Assembly: GCA_016217735.1 (NCBI GenBank) | Contig: JACRGQ010000020.1 | Span: forward strand, 1-41,321 | Origin: Nitrospinota bacterium | GTDB lineage: Bacteria > Nitrospinota_A > UBA7883 > JACRGQ01 | Length of the DNA stretch: 41,321 nucleotides | Direction: 5' to 3' | Shown here: positions 26,253-34,792 of the stretch, in pieces | Layout of the letters: the number at the start of each line of letters is the position of its first letter | Numbering within the stretch: the stretch's first letter is position 1 | Position numbers and translations under genes: made by a program | The notes under the pieces: model-generated | The model's database searches: none | The model's input: only the letters and a program-made list of their open reading frames with translations | What the model was told of the DNA's origin: nothing

Positions 26253-27083
26253 TTACGCCTTCTCCCCAAGCTCGGCCAGCGCCTTGTTCAACTCGTCCGT
26301 GCTGGGGGCGGTGCCGTGCCACTTGGCCAACCGCTCCATAAACGAAACTCCTTTACCCTTCACCGTGTGCGCCCAAATGAGCGACGGCTTACCGGTCACT
26401 TTTTTGGCGTTGTCGATGGCGGCGAAAATCTGCCCGAAGTCGTGGCCGTCGATTTCCTGCACATGCCAGCCGAACGCCTCCCACTTCTTCCCTATCGGCT
26501 CGATGCCCATAATGTCACACACAAATCCGTCGATTTGCAGTTCGTTGTTGTCCAGAAACGCGATAAGGTTCCCCAGCTTGAAGTGGGCGGCGGACATGGC
26601 CGCTTCCCAAATCTGCCCCTCCTGCGTTTCGCCGTCCCCCATCATGGCGTAGACGAAGGTATCACGTCCGTCGAGCCGGTTCGCCAGCGCGAGGCCGTTG
26701 GCCTGCGAAAGCCCCTGCCCCAGCGAGCCGGTGGTGATCTCGACGCCGGGGGTGGAGGGGGCGTAGGGGTGGCCGCTCAAAATGCTTTCGTATTGACGCA
26801 GGGTCTTGAGATGCTCCCTGCCGAAGTAACCGCATTCGGCCAAGACGGCGTAAAGCGCCGGGGCGCCATGCCCCTTGGAAAGGACGAACTTGTCGCGCCG
26901 ATCGCTCTTTTTGCGGTCCGGACCGTGATCCATCGCGCCACAATAAAGGGCCACCAGCATATCGATGGCCGAGAGGGAACCGCCCGGGTGTCCGCTGCCG
27001 GCCGCATGGATCATGGTAAGGATATCGACGCGCATCCGGCGCGCAATTTCCTTAAGCTCTGTAACGTCGTTTATCCGTTTCAC
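26253..27083 (-). CDS. Transketolase N-terminal subunit
   Basis: A 276-aa TPP-binding half of a split transketolase. It contains the pyrophosphate-binding SGHPGGSLSAIDMLVALY, SKGHGAPALYAVLAECG, TGSLGQGLSQANGLALA and the GDGETQEGQIWEAAMSAAHFKLGNLIAFLDNN metal/TPP motif region (GDGE...DNN). The start is GTG 27083 (no better ATG), with a G-rich stretch upstream. It is probably the first gene of a long minus-strand operon with coaD, the aminotransferase and the thi genes. Split transketolases are common in anaerobes and in deltaproteobacterial-type genomes. Confidence 0.93.
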   Translation of the reverse strand: MKRINDVTELKEIARRMRVDILTMIHAAGSGHPGGSLSAIDMLVALYCGAMDHGPDRKKSDRRDKFVLSKGHGAPALYAVLAECGYFGREHLKTLRQYESILSGHPYAPSTPGVEITTGSLGQGLSQANGLALANRLDGRDTFVYAMMGDGETQEGQIWEAAMSAAHFKLGNLIAFLDNNELQIDGFVCDIMGIEPIGKKWEAFGWHVQEIDGHDFGQIFAAIDNAKKVTGKPSLIWAHTVKGKGVSFMERLAKWHGTAPSTDELNKALAELGEKA

Positions 27084-27356
27084 AAATAATTACCCCCAAA
27101 AACCGATTAAGGATAGCACACACCCCACAGGCAGGCAAACGGGGATACGGAAATTGTACCCGGTATTTGGCGTACGCGAAAAGCAACAATAAAAAGGGGC
27201 AAAATTTGGCGGCGGGTGTATGGAAAACCGTCCTTTTTGCCGGTCAATTGGGCGAAAAATGCACTGGAGCGCGGAAGATTTGTGAATCGTTGAAATGCGC
27301 CGCGGCGGCCTTTAACGCGCGCCGGCGTTATCAGAAAAACCCTAATCCGGCGCCAG
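27084..27356. other. Intergenic region upstream of the transketolase operon
   Basis: It holds the promoter at 27110-27138. No TPP-riboswitch core was seen in either orientation, although the downstream operon makes thiamine. GCGCCGG (27319-27325) and CCGGCGC (27347-27353) form an inverted repeat just beyond the end of the 66-aa ORF and may be part of its transcript end. Confidence 0.5.
27110..27138 (-). promoter_or_regulatory. Sigma-70 promoter of the transketolase-thiamine operon
   Basis: On the minus strand, TTGCCT (27133-27138), a 17-bp spacer and TATCCT (27110-27115). The start point near 27103 lies ~20 bases before the GTG at 27083. Confidence 0.6.
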
Positions 27357-27557
27357 TCAGTTGTTCTGGTAGTGATGAATCAGGGCGTTCATGTCGCGGT
27401 TCGCAAGCTGCTGGCCGCTGAGCACATAGTGGAGGATATAGCCCAGGGTAATGCCTATGGAATCAACCTCTTTATAGAGGATGGCATCCACCGCCCCCGC
27501 TTCGCCGGCGAACATCTTTACAACCTTGCGTTCCATCTCTTCAAATCCCTTTTTCAT
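27357..27557 (-). CDS. Small protein at the end of the flagellar operon
   Basis: A 66-aa protein not recognised as any family. It has a charged N-terminus (MKKGFEEMERKVVKMFAGE), a central region VDSIGITLGYILHYVLSG with moderate hydrophobicity, and a polar end (HHYQNN). It is too polar for a clear membrane span. The start at ATG 27557 has AGGCGGGCGA upstream; an in-frame Met lies at residue 8. It lies 131 bases after the MotE-like gene and may have its own sigma-54 promoter (27683-27699). A flagellar role is only inferred from position. Confidence 0.55.
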   Translation of the reverse strand: MKKGFEEMERKVVKMFAGEAGAVDAILYKEVDSIGITLGYILHYVLSGQQLANRDMNALIHHYQNN

Positions 27558-27682
27558 TTTTATCGCCCGCCTTTCCGCTTAGATGCCTTATCGGATTCTT
27601 CACTGCCGGGCTTAAGACGATCCCTAAACCCGTACCGGCGTCCCGGCATTATATGCGGGAGCTTCCGCTTATGAAAGGGCTA

Positions 27683-27699
27683 TTGCAACTACTGTTCCG
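27683..27699 (-). promoter_or_regulatory. Weak candidate sigma-54 site upstream of the 66-aa ORF
   Basis: On the minus strand, CGGAACAGTAGTTGCA keeps the GG-N10-GC spacing and the TTGCA -12 box but differs at three -24 positions. It overlaps the stop codon of the MotE-like gene. Confidence 0.3.
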
Positions 27700-28225
27700 T
27701 CCGCCGTTTCGCAAGCTGCTCGGTGATCTGCGCGGCGGTGGCGGCATCCAGGCTGCTTAAGATTTTTGAGGCGTTCTGGGCCTTCATGACCATGAGAATA
27801 CGCAACGCCGTGGCGCGGTCCATCGCTTTCAGGCGGGCGGCCGCGTCGGGCGCGGGCATGGTGGCATAGGCTTTGGCGAGGGTGGTGACGTTCTTCGCTT
27901 CAAGGTCGTCGCGCAGCTTCACCAGTTCCTCCAGCTTAAGCTGGGTAATCTTCAGTTCCTCGATCTTTTTCTGGATGTCGGCTTCCAGCGTCTTGAGTTG
28001 CCCTTCGCGCGCGTTCAACTCCTCTTCGCGGCGGCGCAGCTCCTCCTGTTTTTTTTGCAGGTCCTTGGCCATCTCCATCCTGATCTGATCCTGCGCGTCG
28101 GCGGGCGCCTTCGCGGCCGCTTCATTCTGGGCCAGCGCCTGCGGAATGCCCGCCACGCCGCTCCCCACCGCCACCAACGCGGCGGCGAAAAAGAGCGCCG
28201 TGAAAAATACAGCGTTCCTGCTCAT
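27689..28225 (-). CDS. MotE-like flagellar protein with MgtE-N domain
   Basis: A 178-aa protein with an N-terminal signal or membrane anchor (MSRNAVFFTALFFAAALVAVG), a long coiled coil (about 55-120, many K/E/L heptads such as KKQEELRRREEELNAREGQL) and a C-terminal MgtE-intracellular-N-like helical domain (MPAPDAAARLKAMDRATALRILMVMKAQNASKILSSLD). This matches the MotE/YlxF type proteins encoded after fliJ; in some bacteria MotE is a periplasmic chaperone of the stator protein MotB. ATG 28225 overlaps the fliJ stop (ATGA), which decides the start over an upstream in-frame start. Confidence 0.8.
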   Translation of the reverse strand: MSRNAVFFTALFFAAALVAVGSGVAGIPQALAQNEAAAKAPADAQDQIRMEMAKDLQKKQEELRRREEELNAREGQLKTLEADIQKKIEELKITQLKLEELVKLRDDLEAKNVTTLAKAYATMPAPDAAARLKAMDRATALRILMVMKAQNASKILSSLDAATAAQITEQLAKRRTEQ

Positions 28226-28665
28226 TGCGCCTGCTCCCTGAACCACATCATCTGCGCCACCTCGTCGGTGAATTTCACTTCGCGCTTTTTTTCCTCTTTT
28301 TCATAGGCCGCTTTCATCCGCTCGCGGTAAATCTCCAGCGTCTTGCGGCGGCGCAGATATTCCTGCAATTCAAGCTGCTTTGCCCGCAGCCGTTCGCCGA
28401 TCTGCTCCAGCTCGCGCGCCTTCCAGCGGATGTCGGCGTCGCGCCCCTGCAAAAAGTCGTCATACAGCCGCAACACCTTCGGGTCATGCGCGGTGCGGAG
28501 CAATGCGGTGAGGGCGGCGGCGTTTTCGGCGCGCCCCTGTTCCAGCGCGGCGAGGGCGCCCCGGGCATGAACCTGTTCGGCGTTCACCAACGCCAACTCG
28601 CGCTGCTTTTCCTCTTCCTGCCGATTCCGGTGGTCAAGGACGCTTTGCAGCCGGAATTTGAACAT
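28222..28665 (-). CDS. fliJ: Flagellar export protein FliJ
   Basis: A 147-aa, almost entirely coiled-coil protein with the FliJ opening FKFRLQSVLDHRNRQEEEKQRELA and C-terminal KAAYEKEEKKREVKFTDEVAQMMW. FliJ is the central stalk-like component of the FliH-FliI-FliJ ATPase complex in the flagellar type III export apparatus. The length matches the family. The ATG codon overlaps the last base of the fliI stop region, and its own stop overlaps the MotE-like start, so the three genes are tightly coupled. Confidence 0.92.
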   Translation of the reverse strand: MFKFRLQSVLDHRNRQEEEKQRELALVNAEQVHARGALAALEQGRAENAAALTALLRTAHDPKVLRLYDDFLQGRDADIRWKARELEQIGERLRAKQLELQEYLRRRKTLEIYRERMKAAYEKEEKKREVKFTDEVAQMMWFREQAQ

Positions 28666-29978
28666 CAGAAAATCTCCTTAAGCCGCCGCAGCGTGTCGGC
28701 CAAATCGGAGCGCTCGCCGATCCCCTGTTCGAGGAAGGCGTTGATCTGCGGATATTTTTGTATGGCGAAATCGATATCGGGGTTGCTCCCCTTCACATAC
28801 GCGCCGATGTTGATGAGGTCTTCCGCCTCTTTGTAGATGGCCAGCGTGCGGAACAGCGTTTTGGACAATTTCCGGTGCTCTTCGGAGGTCACGTCGATCA
28901 TCACCCGGCTGATGCTTCCCAGCACGTCGATGGCCGGGTAGTGGCCCCGCGACGCGAGCGCGCGGGAAAGGATGATATGGCCGTCCAGTATGGCGCGCGA
29001 CGCGTCCGAGACCGGTTCGCCCAAATCGTCCCCTTCCACCAGCACCGTGTAGATGCCGGTGATGCTCCCTTCGTTTTCGGCGCCCGCGCCGGCGCGTTCC
29101 AGCAGGCGCGGCAGCAGGGCGAACACGCTGGGGGTGTACCCTTTCGTGGCGGGAGGCTCGCCGATGGAAAGCCCGATCTCCCGCTGCGCCATCGCGAAAC
29201 GGGTGAGCGAATCTATCATCAGCAGCACGTCCTTCCCCCGCTTGCGGAAATATTCCGCGATGGCGGTGGCGGTATACGCGGCCCGCAGGCGGACCAAGGG
29301 GGTGTTATCGGAGGTGGCGGTCACCAGCACCGAGCGGCGCAAGCCGTCCTCCCCCAGATTTTTGTCGATAAATTCACGCACTTCCCTGCCGCGCTCGCCG
29401 ACGAACCCGATCACCGTCACGTCGGCGTCGGTCCTTTTTGACATCATTCCCATCAATACCGATTTACCCACGCCGGTGCCGGCCATGATGCCGCTGCGCT
29501 GGCCGCGGCCGCAGGTGAGCAGCCCGTTCACGGCGCGTACGCCGAGATCGAGCGGCTGGTGAATCCGCTTCCGGTTTACGGGGTTTATCGGGTCGGCGTA
29601 CAGCGGCATTTCATCCGCGCAACGCAACGGCCCTTTTCCATCAAGGGGATTGCCAAGGCCGTCCAGTACGCGCCCCAAGATGTTTTCGTCCACTTTCACC
29701 ACGGCGCGTCCGGCCAGCGCCTCGATGCGGCAGCGCGGGGATATCCCCTGCGGGGCGGCCAGCGGCATCATCAGTATCCGCCCGTCGCGGAACCCGACCA
29801 CTTCGGCGTCCACCACCGTTCCTTCGCCGCGCGGGTAAATGCGGCACATGGAGCCGACCGGCACGTCCGGCCCGTCGCCTTCGATGACGAGACCGATAAT
29901 GCGGGTAACTTGTCCCACCGGAACGATATTCGCGGCCTGCGTGAGCGCCTGCCGGTATTTCGCCAAATCGACGTTCAT
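28665..29978 (-). CDS. fliI: Flagellum-specific export ATPase FliI
   Basis: A 437-aa F1-beta-like ATPase that energises flagellar protein export with FliH and FliJ. The Walker A AGTGVGKS is at 166-173, the Walker B VLLMIDSLTRFAMAQREI follows, and the substrate-export segments GEPPATKGYTPSVFALLPRL and EGDDLGEPVSDASRAILDGH are typical. The N-terminal beta-barrel (about 20-90) contains VGQVTRIIGLVIEGDGPDVP. Length and motifs are complete. It starts at ATG 29978, 3 bases after fliH. Confidence 0.97.
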   Translation of the reverse strand: MNVDLAKYRQALTQAANIVPVGQVTRIIGLVIEGDGPDVPVGSMCRIYPRGEGTVVDAEVVGFRDGRILMMPLAAPQGISPRCRIEALAGRAVVKVDENILGRVLDGLGNPLDGKGPLRCADEMPLYADPINPVNRKRIHQPLDLGVRAVNGLLTCGRGQRSGIMAGTGVGKSVLMGMMSKRTDADVTVIGFVGERGREVREFIDKNLGEDGLRRSVLVTATSDNTPLVRLRAAYTATAIAEYFRKRGKDVLLMIDSLTRFAMAQREIGLSIGEPPATKGYTPSVFALLPRLLERAGAGAENEGSITGIYTVLVEGDDLGEPVSDASRAILDGHIILSRALASRGHYPAIDVLGSISRVMIDVTSEEHRKLSKTLFRTLAIYKEAEDLINIGAYVKGSNPDIDFAIQKYPQINAFLEQGIGERSDLADTLRRLKEIF

Positions 29979-29981
29979 CGC

Positions 29982-30761
29982 CTATTTCCCCATCTGTTCG
30001 CGCAACGCGCGGTGAATGTTCATCAGGCGGTTCTCCACAGTGGCGTCCAAACTCCCAATGTTGGTCTCTAAAATACAGCCGCCGGGGGTTATCGCCGGGT
30101 CGGCCTTGAATTCAATGCGTTCGATAACTTCCATTTCCTGTTGCAGGCTTTCCCGCATACCGCTCATCAATGCCACGTCATGCGGACTCAGCCGCACCAC
30201 GATGCTCTGTTTGGTCTCCAACTCCGCCACCGCCTTGCGCAACACTTCGGCCACGATGCCGGGATCCTGCGCCACTTCGCGGCGCACGATCTCGGCGGCG
30301 ACCAACAACGCCAAATCCAGCATTTCCTTTTCGGCCTTGCCGTAATAAACGCCGCGGGCGGCGTCCAGCTGTTTGAGGCCGTCGCGCAGGGTGTTCATGA
30401 GACCGGTCGCTTCGGCGAAGCCTTCCAGCTTTCCCCTCTCATTCCCCTCGCGATACCCCTTCTGATAGGCGTCCCGTTCAATTCCCTCAACGCGCGCGTG
30501 GGCATCGCGCAACATCGCTTCGATCTCATCGCTGGTCTTTTTAAGTATCTCGTCGCGGCGGTATCCCCCCTTGAACTCGAAGTCGAACCCGCCGAGGACG
30601 AACTCTCCCGCGCCGGTGGTCTCGGGCCGCTCGTGATCCGGCCTGAACTCAACAGTGGCGTCCTTGCGGCGTCCCGCGGCGGCAACCTCCGCCTCTTCCG
30701 TGAAATTCGCGAAGGTAAAGGGCTTGTGCCCTCCAGTGCCGCTGGTGTCAATATCAGACAA
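29982..30761 (-). CDS. fliH: Flagellar export ATPase regulator FliH
   Basis: A 259-aa FliH: a negative regulator and stator-like partner of FliI. It has a variable N-terminus, a central coiled coil with GxxxG-like spacing (KGYREGNERGKLEGFAEATG) and a C-terminal V-ATPase-E-like domain (LALLVAAEIVRREVAQDPGIV, then FKADPAITPGGCILETNIGSLDATVENRLMNI). The best start is TTG 30761, overlapping fliG by 8 bases; no ATG is available before residue ~90, which would remove the coiled coil. The weak start codon may limit FliH relative to its neighbours. Confidence 0.88.
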   Translation of the reverse strand: MSDIDTSGTGGHKPFTFANFTEEAEVAAAGRRKDATVEFRPDHERPETTGAGEFVLGGFDFEFKGGYRRDEILKKTSDEIEAMLRDAHARVEGIERDAYQKGYREGNERGKLEGFAEATGLMNTLRDGLKQLDAARGVYYGKAEKEMLDLALLVAAEIVRREVAQDPGIVAEVLRKAVAELETKQSIVVRLSPHDVALMSGMRESLQQEMEVIERIEFKADPAITPGGCILETNIGSLDATVENRLMNIHRALREQMGK

Positions 30762-31788
30762 GTTCTTCGCCTCCGCTTGCCAGCACCACCTTGCCGTCTT
30801 CTTCCAGTTTCTTCACGATGCGGATGATGTTCTGTTGGGCCTTTTCCACATCGGAAAGCTTCACCGGCCCCATCGCCGCGAGGTCTTCCTTCAACATTTC
30901 GCCGGCGCGTTTCGACATGTTGTGCAGTATCTTCTCCTTGAGCGGTTCCGACGCCGTCTTGAGCCCGAGGATAAGATCGTCGCGCCCAACCTCCTTGAGA
31001 ATAACCTGCATCCCCTTGTCGTCCACCGACAGGAGGTCTTCAAACACAAACATGAGCTGGCGGATGTTCTCGGCCAGTTCCGGGTTGAACGATTCGATTT
31101 CCGTTAAAATCCCGACCTCCATGTTGTGGTCGAGATTATTGACGATTTCGGCCACGGCCTCGACGCCCCCCAAGCGGCTCCCTTCCATCGCGCCGGCGCT
31201 CTGAAATTCGGAAGCCAGCGCGCGGTCCAGATCGGCGACCACGGTGGGATTCACCCGTTCAAGGGTGGCAATGCGGAAAACAATCTCCGCGCGGAAGCGG
31301 TCCGGCAGGTTTTTGAGTATTTCCCCCGCCTGTACGGCATCCAGGTGGGCCAGCACAATGGCGGCGGTTTGGGGATATTCGTTGCGCAGAAAGGTTGCCA
31401 CGGTTTTCGGGTCAAGATGGCGGATCGCTTCAAGACCGCCCCCCAACTCTTCGGTTTGGCCGGGCGCGGCGATTTTGGAAAGAATTTCAGCGACCTTCCC
31501 CGCGTCCATCGTTTTTTCCAGCATTTTCTTCAGGTACTCGCGGCCGCCGGAGAGCATCCCCCCTTCGCCCCCTTCCAGCGATTCGAAAAACTCGCGCGCC
31601 ACGGCGTCAATCTGCTCGTTGCTGACGTTCTCCATGAAGGACATGTAGTTGCCCACCGCCTGTATCTCTTTCTCGTTCATTTTGGCAAGGACTTTGGAGG
31701 CGATGGTTTCCCCCATCGAGATCATCAAAACGGCTACCTTTTCAGGGCCGCTTAACACCGTTACGCCGCCCGTTTTTCCGCGTGCCAT
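30754..31788 (-). CDS. fliG: Flagellar motor switch protein FliG
   Basis: A 344-aa FliG, the rotor protein that couples the MS ring (FliF) to the switch and contacts stators for torque. N-, middle and C-terminal armadillo-like domains are recognisable: GPEKVAVLMISMGETIASKVLAKM; the EHPQ-like motif here NEYPQTAAIVLAHL; and the C-terminal torque helix MFVFEDLLSVDDKGMQVILKEVGRDDLILGLKTAS with its conserved charged residues. The length is normal (about 340). It lies 26 bases after fliF. Confidence 0.96.
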   Translation of the reverse strand: MARGKTGGVTVLSGPEKVAVLMISMGETIASKVLAKMNEKEIQAVGNYMSFMENVSNEQIDAVAREFFESLEGGEGGMLSGGREYLKKMLEKTMDAGKVAEILSKIAAPGQTEELGGGLEAIRHLDPKTVATFLRNEYPQTAAIVLAHLDAVQAGEILKNLPDRFRAEIVFRIATLERVNPTVVADLDRALASEFQSAGAMEGSRLGGVEAVAEIVNNLDHNMEVGILTEIESFNPELAENIRQLMFVFEDLLSVDDKGMQVILKEVGRDDLILGLKTASEPLKEKILHNMSKRAGEMLKEDLAAMGPVKLSDVEKAQQNIIRIVKKLEEDGKVVLASGGEELV

Positions 31789-31814
31789 ACAATAACCCCT
31801 TCTTTATTTTTATT

Positions 31815-33425
31815 TTACGATGGTTTGGCCCGTTTAAGCCAACTGCGGAGCAGCTCGGCAGCCTGCTCCGGATTATTGGAGATGAGATCGGTCACCCGCT
31901 TGCGGTAATCGATTTTTTCATCCTTCGGGCTCATCAGGTTGTTAAGTTCCTGCTCCATCTGCGACACCGTCTGCGGGAAAGTGCGCAGGTCTTCCACTTC
32001 CTTGCTGGAAGAGGTCAGCCACCGCGTGATCGGCCGCAGGAGGAATATGAAGAGGATTACGCCGGCGATGGCGTATCCGGCGTACTTGACGCCGGTCATC
32101 ATTAACTCTTGCCGCGATTCGGCATCGAGCCGTTCGGCCTCGGCCATCAGCGCGGTTTCCTCGAACTGCATGCTTTCCACCGTCACAATGTCCTGCCGGT
32201 TTCCCTCAAAGCCGATGGCGGTGCGTACCAGGCCGGCGATGCGCTCTTTCTCCTCGTTGACCAGCGGCTGAAACTCGCGGGTGGTCTTGCCGTCGGCGGC
32301 TTTGGTTTCCTTGTATTTGCCGTCCACCATGACCGCCACGGAGAGTTTCTTCACCTGCATGGCCGGCTCCACCACCGTCTTCACCACCTTGTTGATCTCG
32401 TAGTTGACGGTTTCCTGCGTCTTGCTCGATTCGGCCGGTTTGCCGGTTATCTGGCCCGCTTCACCGGTTTCGGGGAGGTTGCTCGTCACGCCGGCCACTC
32501 CCATGGGCATCGCGGGGCCGGTGCTCTTTTCCTCGGTCCGGTGCTCGCTGCGGGCCACCTGGCTTTCGGGATCGTACAGCTCTTCGGTGCGCTGCTCCTG
32601 CTTGAAGTCGATAGCGGCGGTTACGCGGATGATCGCCTTGCCATTGCCCACCACATGCTCCAGCATGGTCCGCACCCGTTTTTCGATATCGGTCTCGTAG
32701 TTGCGGCGCATATCCATCTGCCGGTTGGAGAGCTTGGTCATTTCGTCCCCGTCTTCATCCGGAATGCTCAGGATGGCGCCGTGGCTGTCCACGATGGTAA
32801 CGTCGGCGGGATTAAGCCCCTCAATGGAAGCTGAGATCAGGTGGGCCATTCCCTCCACCTGCGATTTGTTCAGTTTCCCGTTCCCGCGCAGCTTCAGCAC
32901 CACCGAAGCGGTCGGCTTCTGCTTGTCCTCTTCAAAAATAGACTTGTTGGGGATGGAGATGTGTACGCGGGAACTCTGCACCGCCGCGATGGAATTGATG
33001 GTCCGCTGGAGTTCCCCCTGCAGGGCGCGGCGGTAATTGAGCTTCTGCACGAACTCGGTCATGCCGAACGTGGTCTTGTCGAACAGCTCAAACCCGACGC
33101 CGCCCCCCGAGGGGATGCCTTCGCCGGCCAGTTCAAGCCGGAGCTGATAGATGTCTTTCCCCGGCACGCTGATGGCCGTGCCGCCGTTTTCCAGTTTGTA
33201 CATGATCTTGCGGGTCTTCAGTTTTTCGGTGACGGCGAGCGCGTCTTCCTGCGAAAGATTGGCGTACAGCAGGCCGTAATCCACCCCGCTGGAAAGGTAG
33301 CTGGTGACCAATATGCCGGCGGCCAGCAGGATGCCGAACGCCACGAGGGCAACCCTCTTCCCCATCGGCAGTCCATTGAACATCGCGCCCAACTGCCCGA
33401 ACGCGTTTTTTAACTGGTCAATCAT
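31815..33425 (-). CDS. fliF: Flagellar MS-ring protein FliF
   Basis: A 536-aa FliF, the inner-membrane MS ring and assembly base. It has an N-terminal transmembrane segment (VALVAFGILLAAGILVTSYL), ring-building motifs (GLLYANLSQEDALAVTEKLK, FGMTEFVQKLNYRRALQGEL, VHISIPNKSIFEEDKQKPTASV), a large periplasmic loop and a C-terminal transmembrane helix (YAGYAIAGVILFIFLLRPI) followed by the FliG-binding tail. GGGAGGCGGGA precedes ATG 33425. FliE, usually encoded between flgC and fliF, is absent: the gap is only 38 bases. Confidence 0.96.
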   Translation of the reverse strand: MIDQLKNAFGQLGAMFNGLPMGKRVALVAFGILLAAGILVTSYLSSGVDYGLLYANLSQEDALAVTEKLKTRKIMYKLENGGTAISVPGKDIYQLRLELAGEGIPSGGGVGFELFDKTTFGMTEFVQKLNYRRALQGELQRTINSIAAVQSSRVHISIPNKSIFEEDKQKPTASVVLKLRGNGKLNKSQVEGMAHLISASIEGLNPADVTIVDSHGAILSIPDEDGDEMTKLSNRQMDMRRNYETDIEKRVRTMLEHVVGNGKAIIRVTAAIDFKQEQRTEELYDPESQVARSEHRTEEKSTGPAMPMGVAGVTSNLPETGEAGQITGKPAESSKTQETVNYEINKVVKTVVEPAMQVKKLSVAVMVDGKYKETKAADGKTTREFQPLVNEEKERIAGLVRTAIGFEGNRQDIVTVESMQFEETALMAEAERLDAESRQELMMTGVKYAGYAIAGVILFIFLLRPITRWLTSSSKEVEDLRTFPQTVSQMEQELNNLMSPKDEKIDYRKRVTDLISNNPEQAAELLRSWLKRAKPS

Positions 33426-33463
33426 TCCCGCCTCCCGTTACATTCACGTTACCATACCCCCGC

Positions 33464-33892
33464 TTAGCGGTTCCCTATATCAATAGCCTTCTGCGCCATC
33501 GTTTTCACCGTGTTAATCACCGCCGCGTTCGCCTCGTAAGCGCGCGTGGCGGAAAGCATATCCACCATTTCCTTCATTACGTTCACGTTGGGCATGCTCA
33601 CATACCCGCCCGCGTCCGCATCCGGGTGGCTGGGATCGTACACCTTCTGAAACTCCCCCTTGTCGTCCTGTATGGCGACCACGGTCGGCTGCGAAACCGA
33701 TTCCGCCAGCGCCTTCCCGAACCCGTGTTCAACCGGCGTGGCGGCCAGAATCACTTCCTTGCGGCGGTAGGGCCCCCCTTCCGGCGTGCGGGTGGTGTTC
33801 ACGTTGGCGAGGTTGCTGCTCACCACGTTCATCCGTGTGCGTTGCGCGCTCAGCCCCGCCGCCCCCACTTTCATTGCCGACATCAAATCCAT
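33464..33892 (-). CDS. flgC: Proximal rod protein FlgC
   Basis: A 142-aa rod protein of the flagellar axial family. The N-terminal LSAQRTRMNVVSSNLANVNTTRTPEGGPYRRKEV is diagnostic, and the C-terminal helix EMVDMLSATRAYEANAAVINTVKTM is the axial-family heptad end. Length is as expected. It follows flgB after 20 bases and precedes fliF by 38 bases. Confidence 0.96.
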   Translation of the reverse strand: MDLMSAMKVGAAGLSAQRTRMNVVSSNLANVNTTRTPEGGPYRRKEVILAATPVEHGFGKALAESVSQPTVVAIQDDKGEFQKVYDPSHPDADAGGYVSMPNVNVMKEMVDMLSATRAYEANAAVINTVKTMAQKAIDIGNR

Positions 33893-33912
33893 GGCGTCAC
33901 TCCTTCAATAAA

Positions 33913-34323
33913 TTACTGCGCGGAAAGCGAAATCGCGCTTTTTAAAAGACCCAATTGCTTGTTGGCGATTGTGGTATAGGCGGAGTAGCTGAGATTCATT
34001 TCCGCCACCCGGGTCACTTCCTGATCCAAATCCACCGTGTTGCCATCCAGCCGCGCGGAGGAATCACCTTCCGTCATCGCTGGCATTACTCTCTGAATAT
34101 CGGTTACCGGCAGGTGGCCGGGATGTGTCTTCGCCATTCCCCCCGTGGCCGGGGTTTTGAGCGCTTCGGCCATCGCCCCTTCAAAACTTACCTGTTGGGC
34201 TTTGTAGCCGGGGGTGGCGCTATTGGCGATGTTCGCCGCCGCCCGCGCCGCCGAGGCGGACACAAAGTCGAGCGAGCGGCCCGCCAGTTCCAGCCCGTTT
34301 GTCGTCAAACCAAAAATCTTCAT
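33913..34323 (-). CDS. flgB: Proximal rod protein FlgB
   Basis: A 136-aa rod protein. It contains the axial-protein segment ARAAANIANSATPGYKAQQVSFEGAM and the FlgB-typical GNTVDLDQEVTRVAEMNLSYSAYTTIANKQLGLLKSAI. It is the first gene of the basal-body operon. ATG 34323 lies about 34 bases downstream of the start predicted from the sigma-54 promoter at 34368-34383. Confidence 0.95.
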   Translation of the reverse strand: MKIFGLTTNGLELAGRSLDFVSASAARAAANIANSATPGYKAQQVSFEGAMAEALKTPATGGMAKTHPGHLPVTDIQRVMPAMTEGDSSARLDGNTVDLDQEVTRVAEMNLSYSAYTTIANKQLGLLKSAISLSAQ

Positions 34324-34367
34324 AGCGTCAAAATTCCCAACACATGGTTTTTGCCTAACCTACATAG

Positions 34368-34383
34368 AGCAAAGCCCGTGCCG
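34368..34383 (-). promoter_or_regulatory. Sigma-54 promoter of the flgB operon
   Basis: On the minus strand CGGCACGGGCTTTGCT matches the -24/-12 consensus TGGCACG-N4-TTGCW at all but one conserved base and keeps the GG-N10-GC spacing. The start point is predicted near 34357, ~34 bases before flgB. Confidence 0.85.
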
Positions 34384-34792
34384 TTACCGGCAACCTCTGG
34401 TTTTTCCTGGGTTTTTCTCCCACTCTCTGAAAAACGTCCGGCCAACATCACGCGAACGTCAAAAAACGTAATCCTCAAACATCACTAAGTAAAGGTAAAA
34501 GCAAACCGTGGGCCACAGAATATTGACGCAGTACCCACAGTTGCTGAATCTGCGCCGCCCTCCCAGTTGCTTGGATGAGAGCCCCCGCTCACGTCCCATG
34601 CCCCAGTTCCCACTAAAAACGGCTCATTTCGAAAATGAGAGGATGCGGGCACAGAAAAGATATCCCACCAGCTTTTTTCACCGGGTAAAACCGGGCAGTT
34701 TTTGCCGGATGGGGATGGAATGACCGGGAGTTTTATGCCCCGCAGTGCGGGCGCAAAACAACAACACGCTTACAATCAACACGATGCAACAG

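Noticed and set aside
27084-27356. TPP riboswitch upstream of the transketolase-thiamine operon
   Set aside because: Neither the CTGAGA nor the ACCTGAT-type core was found in either orientation.
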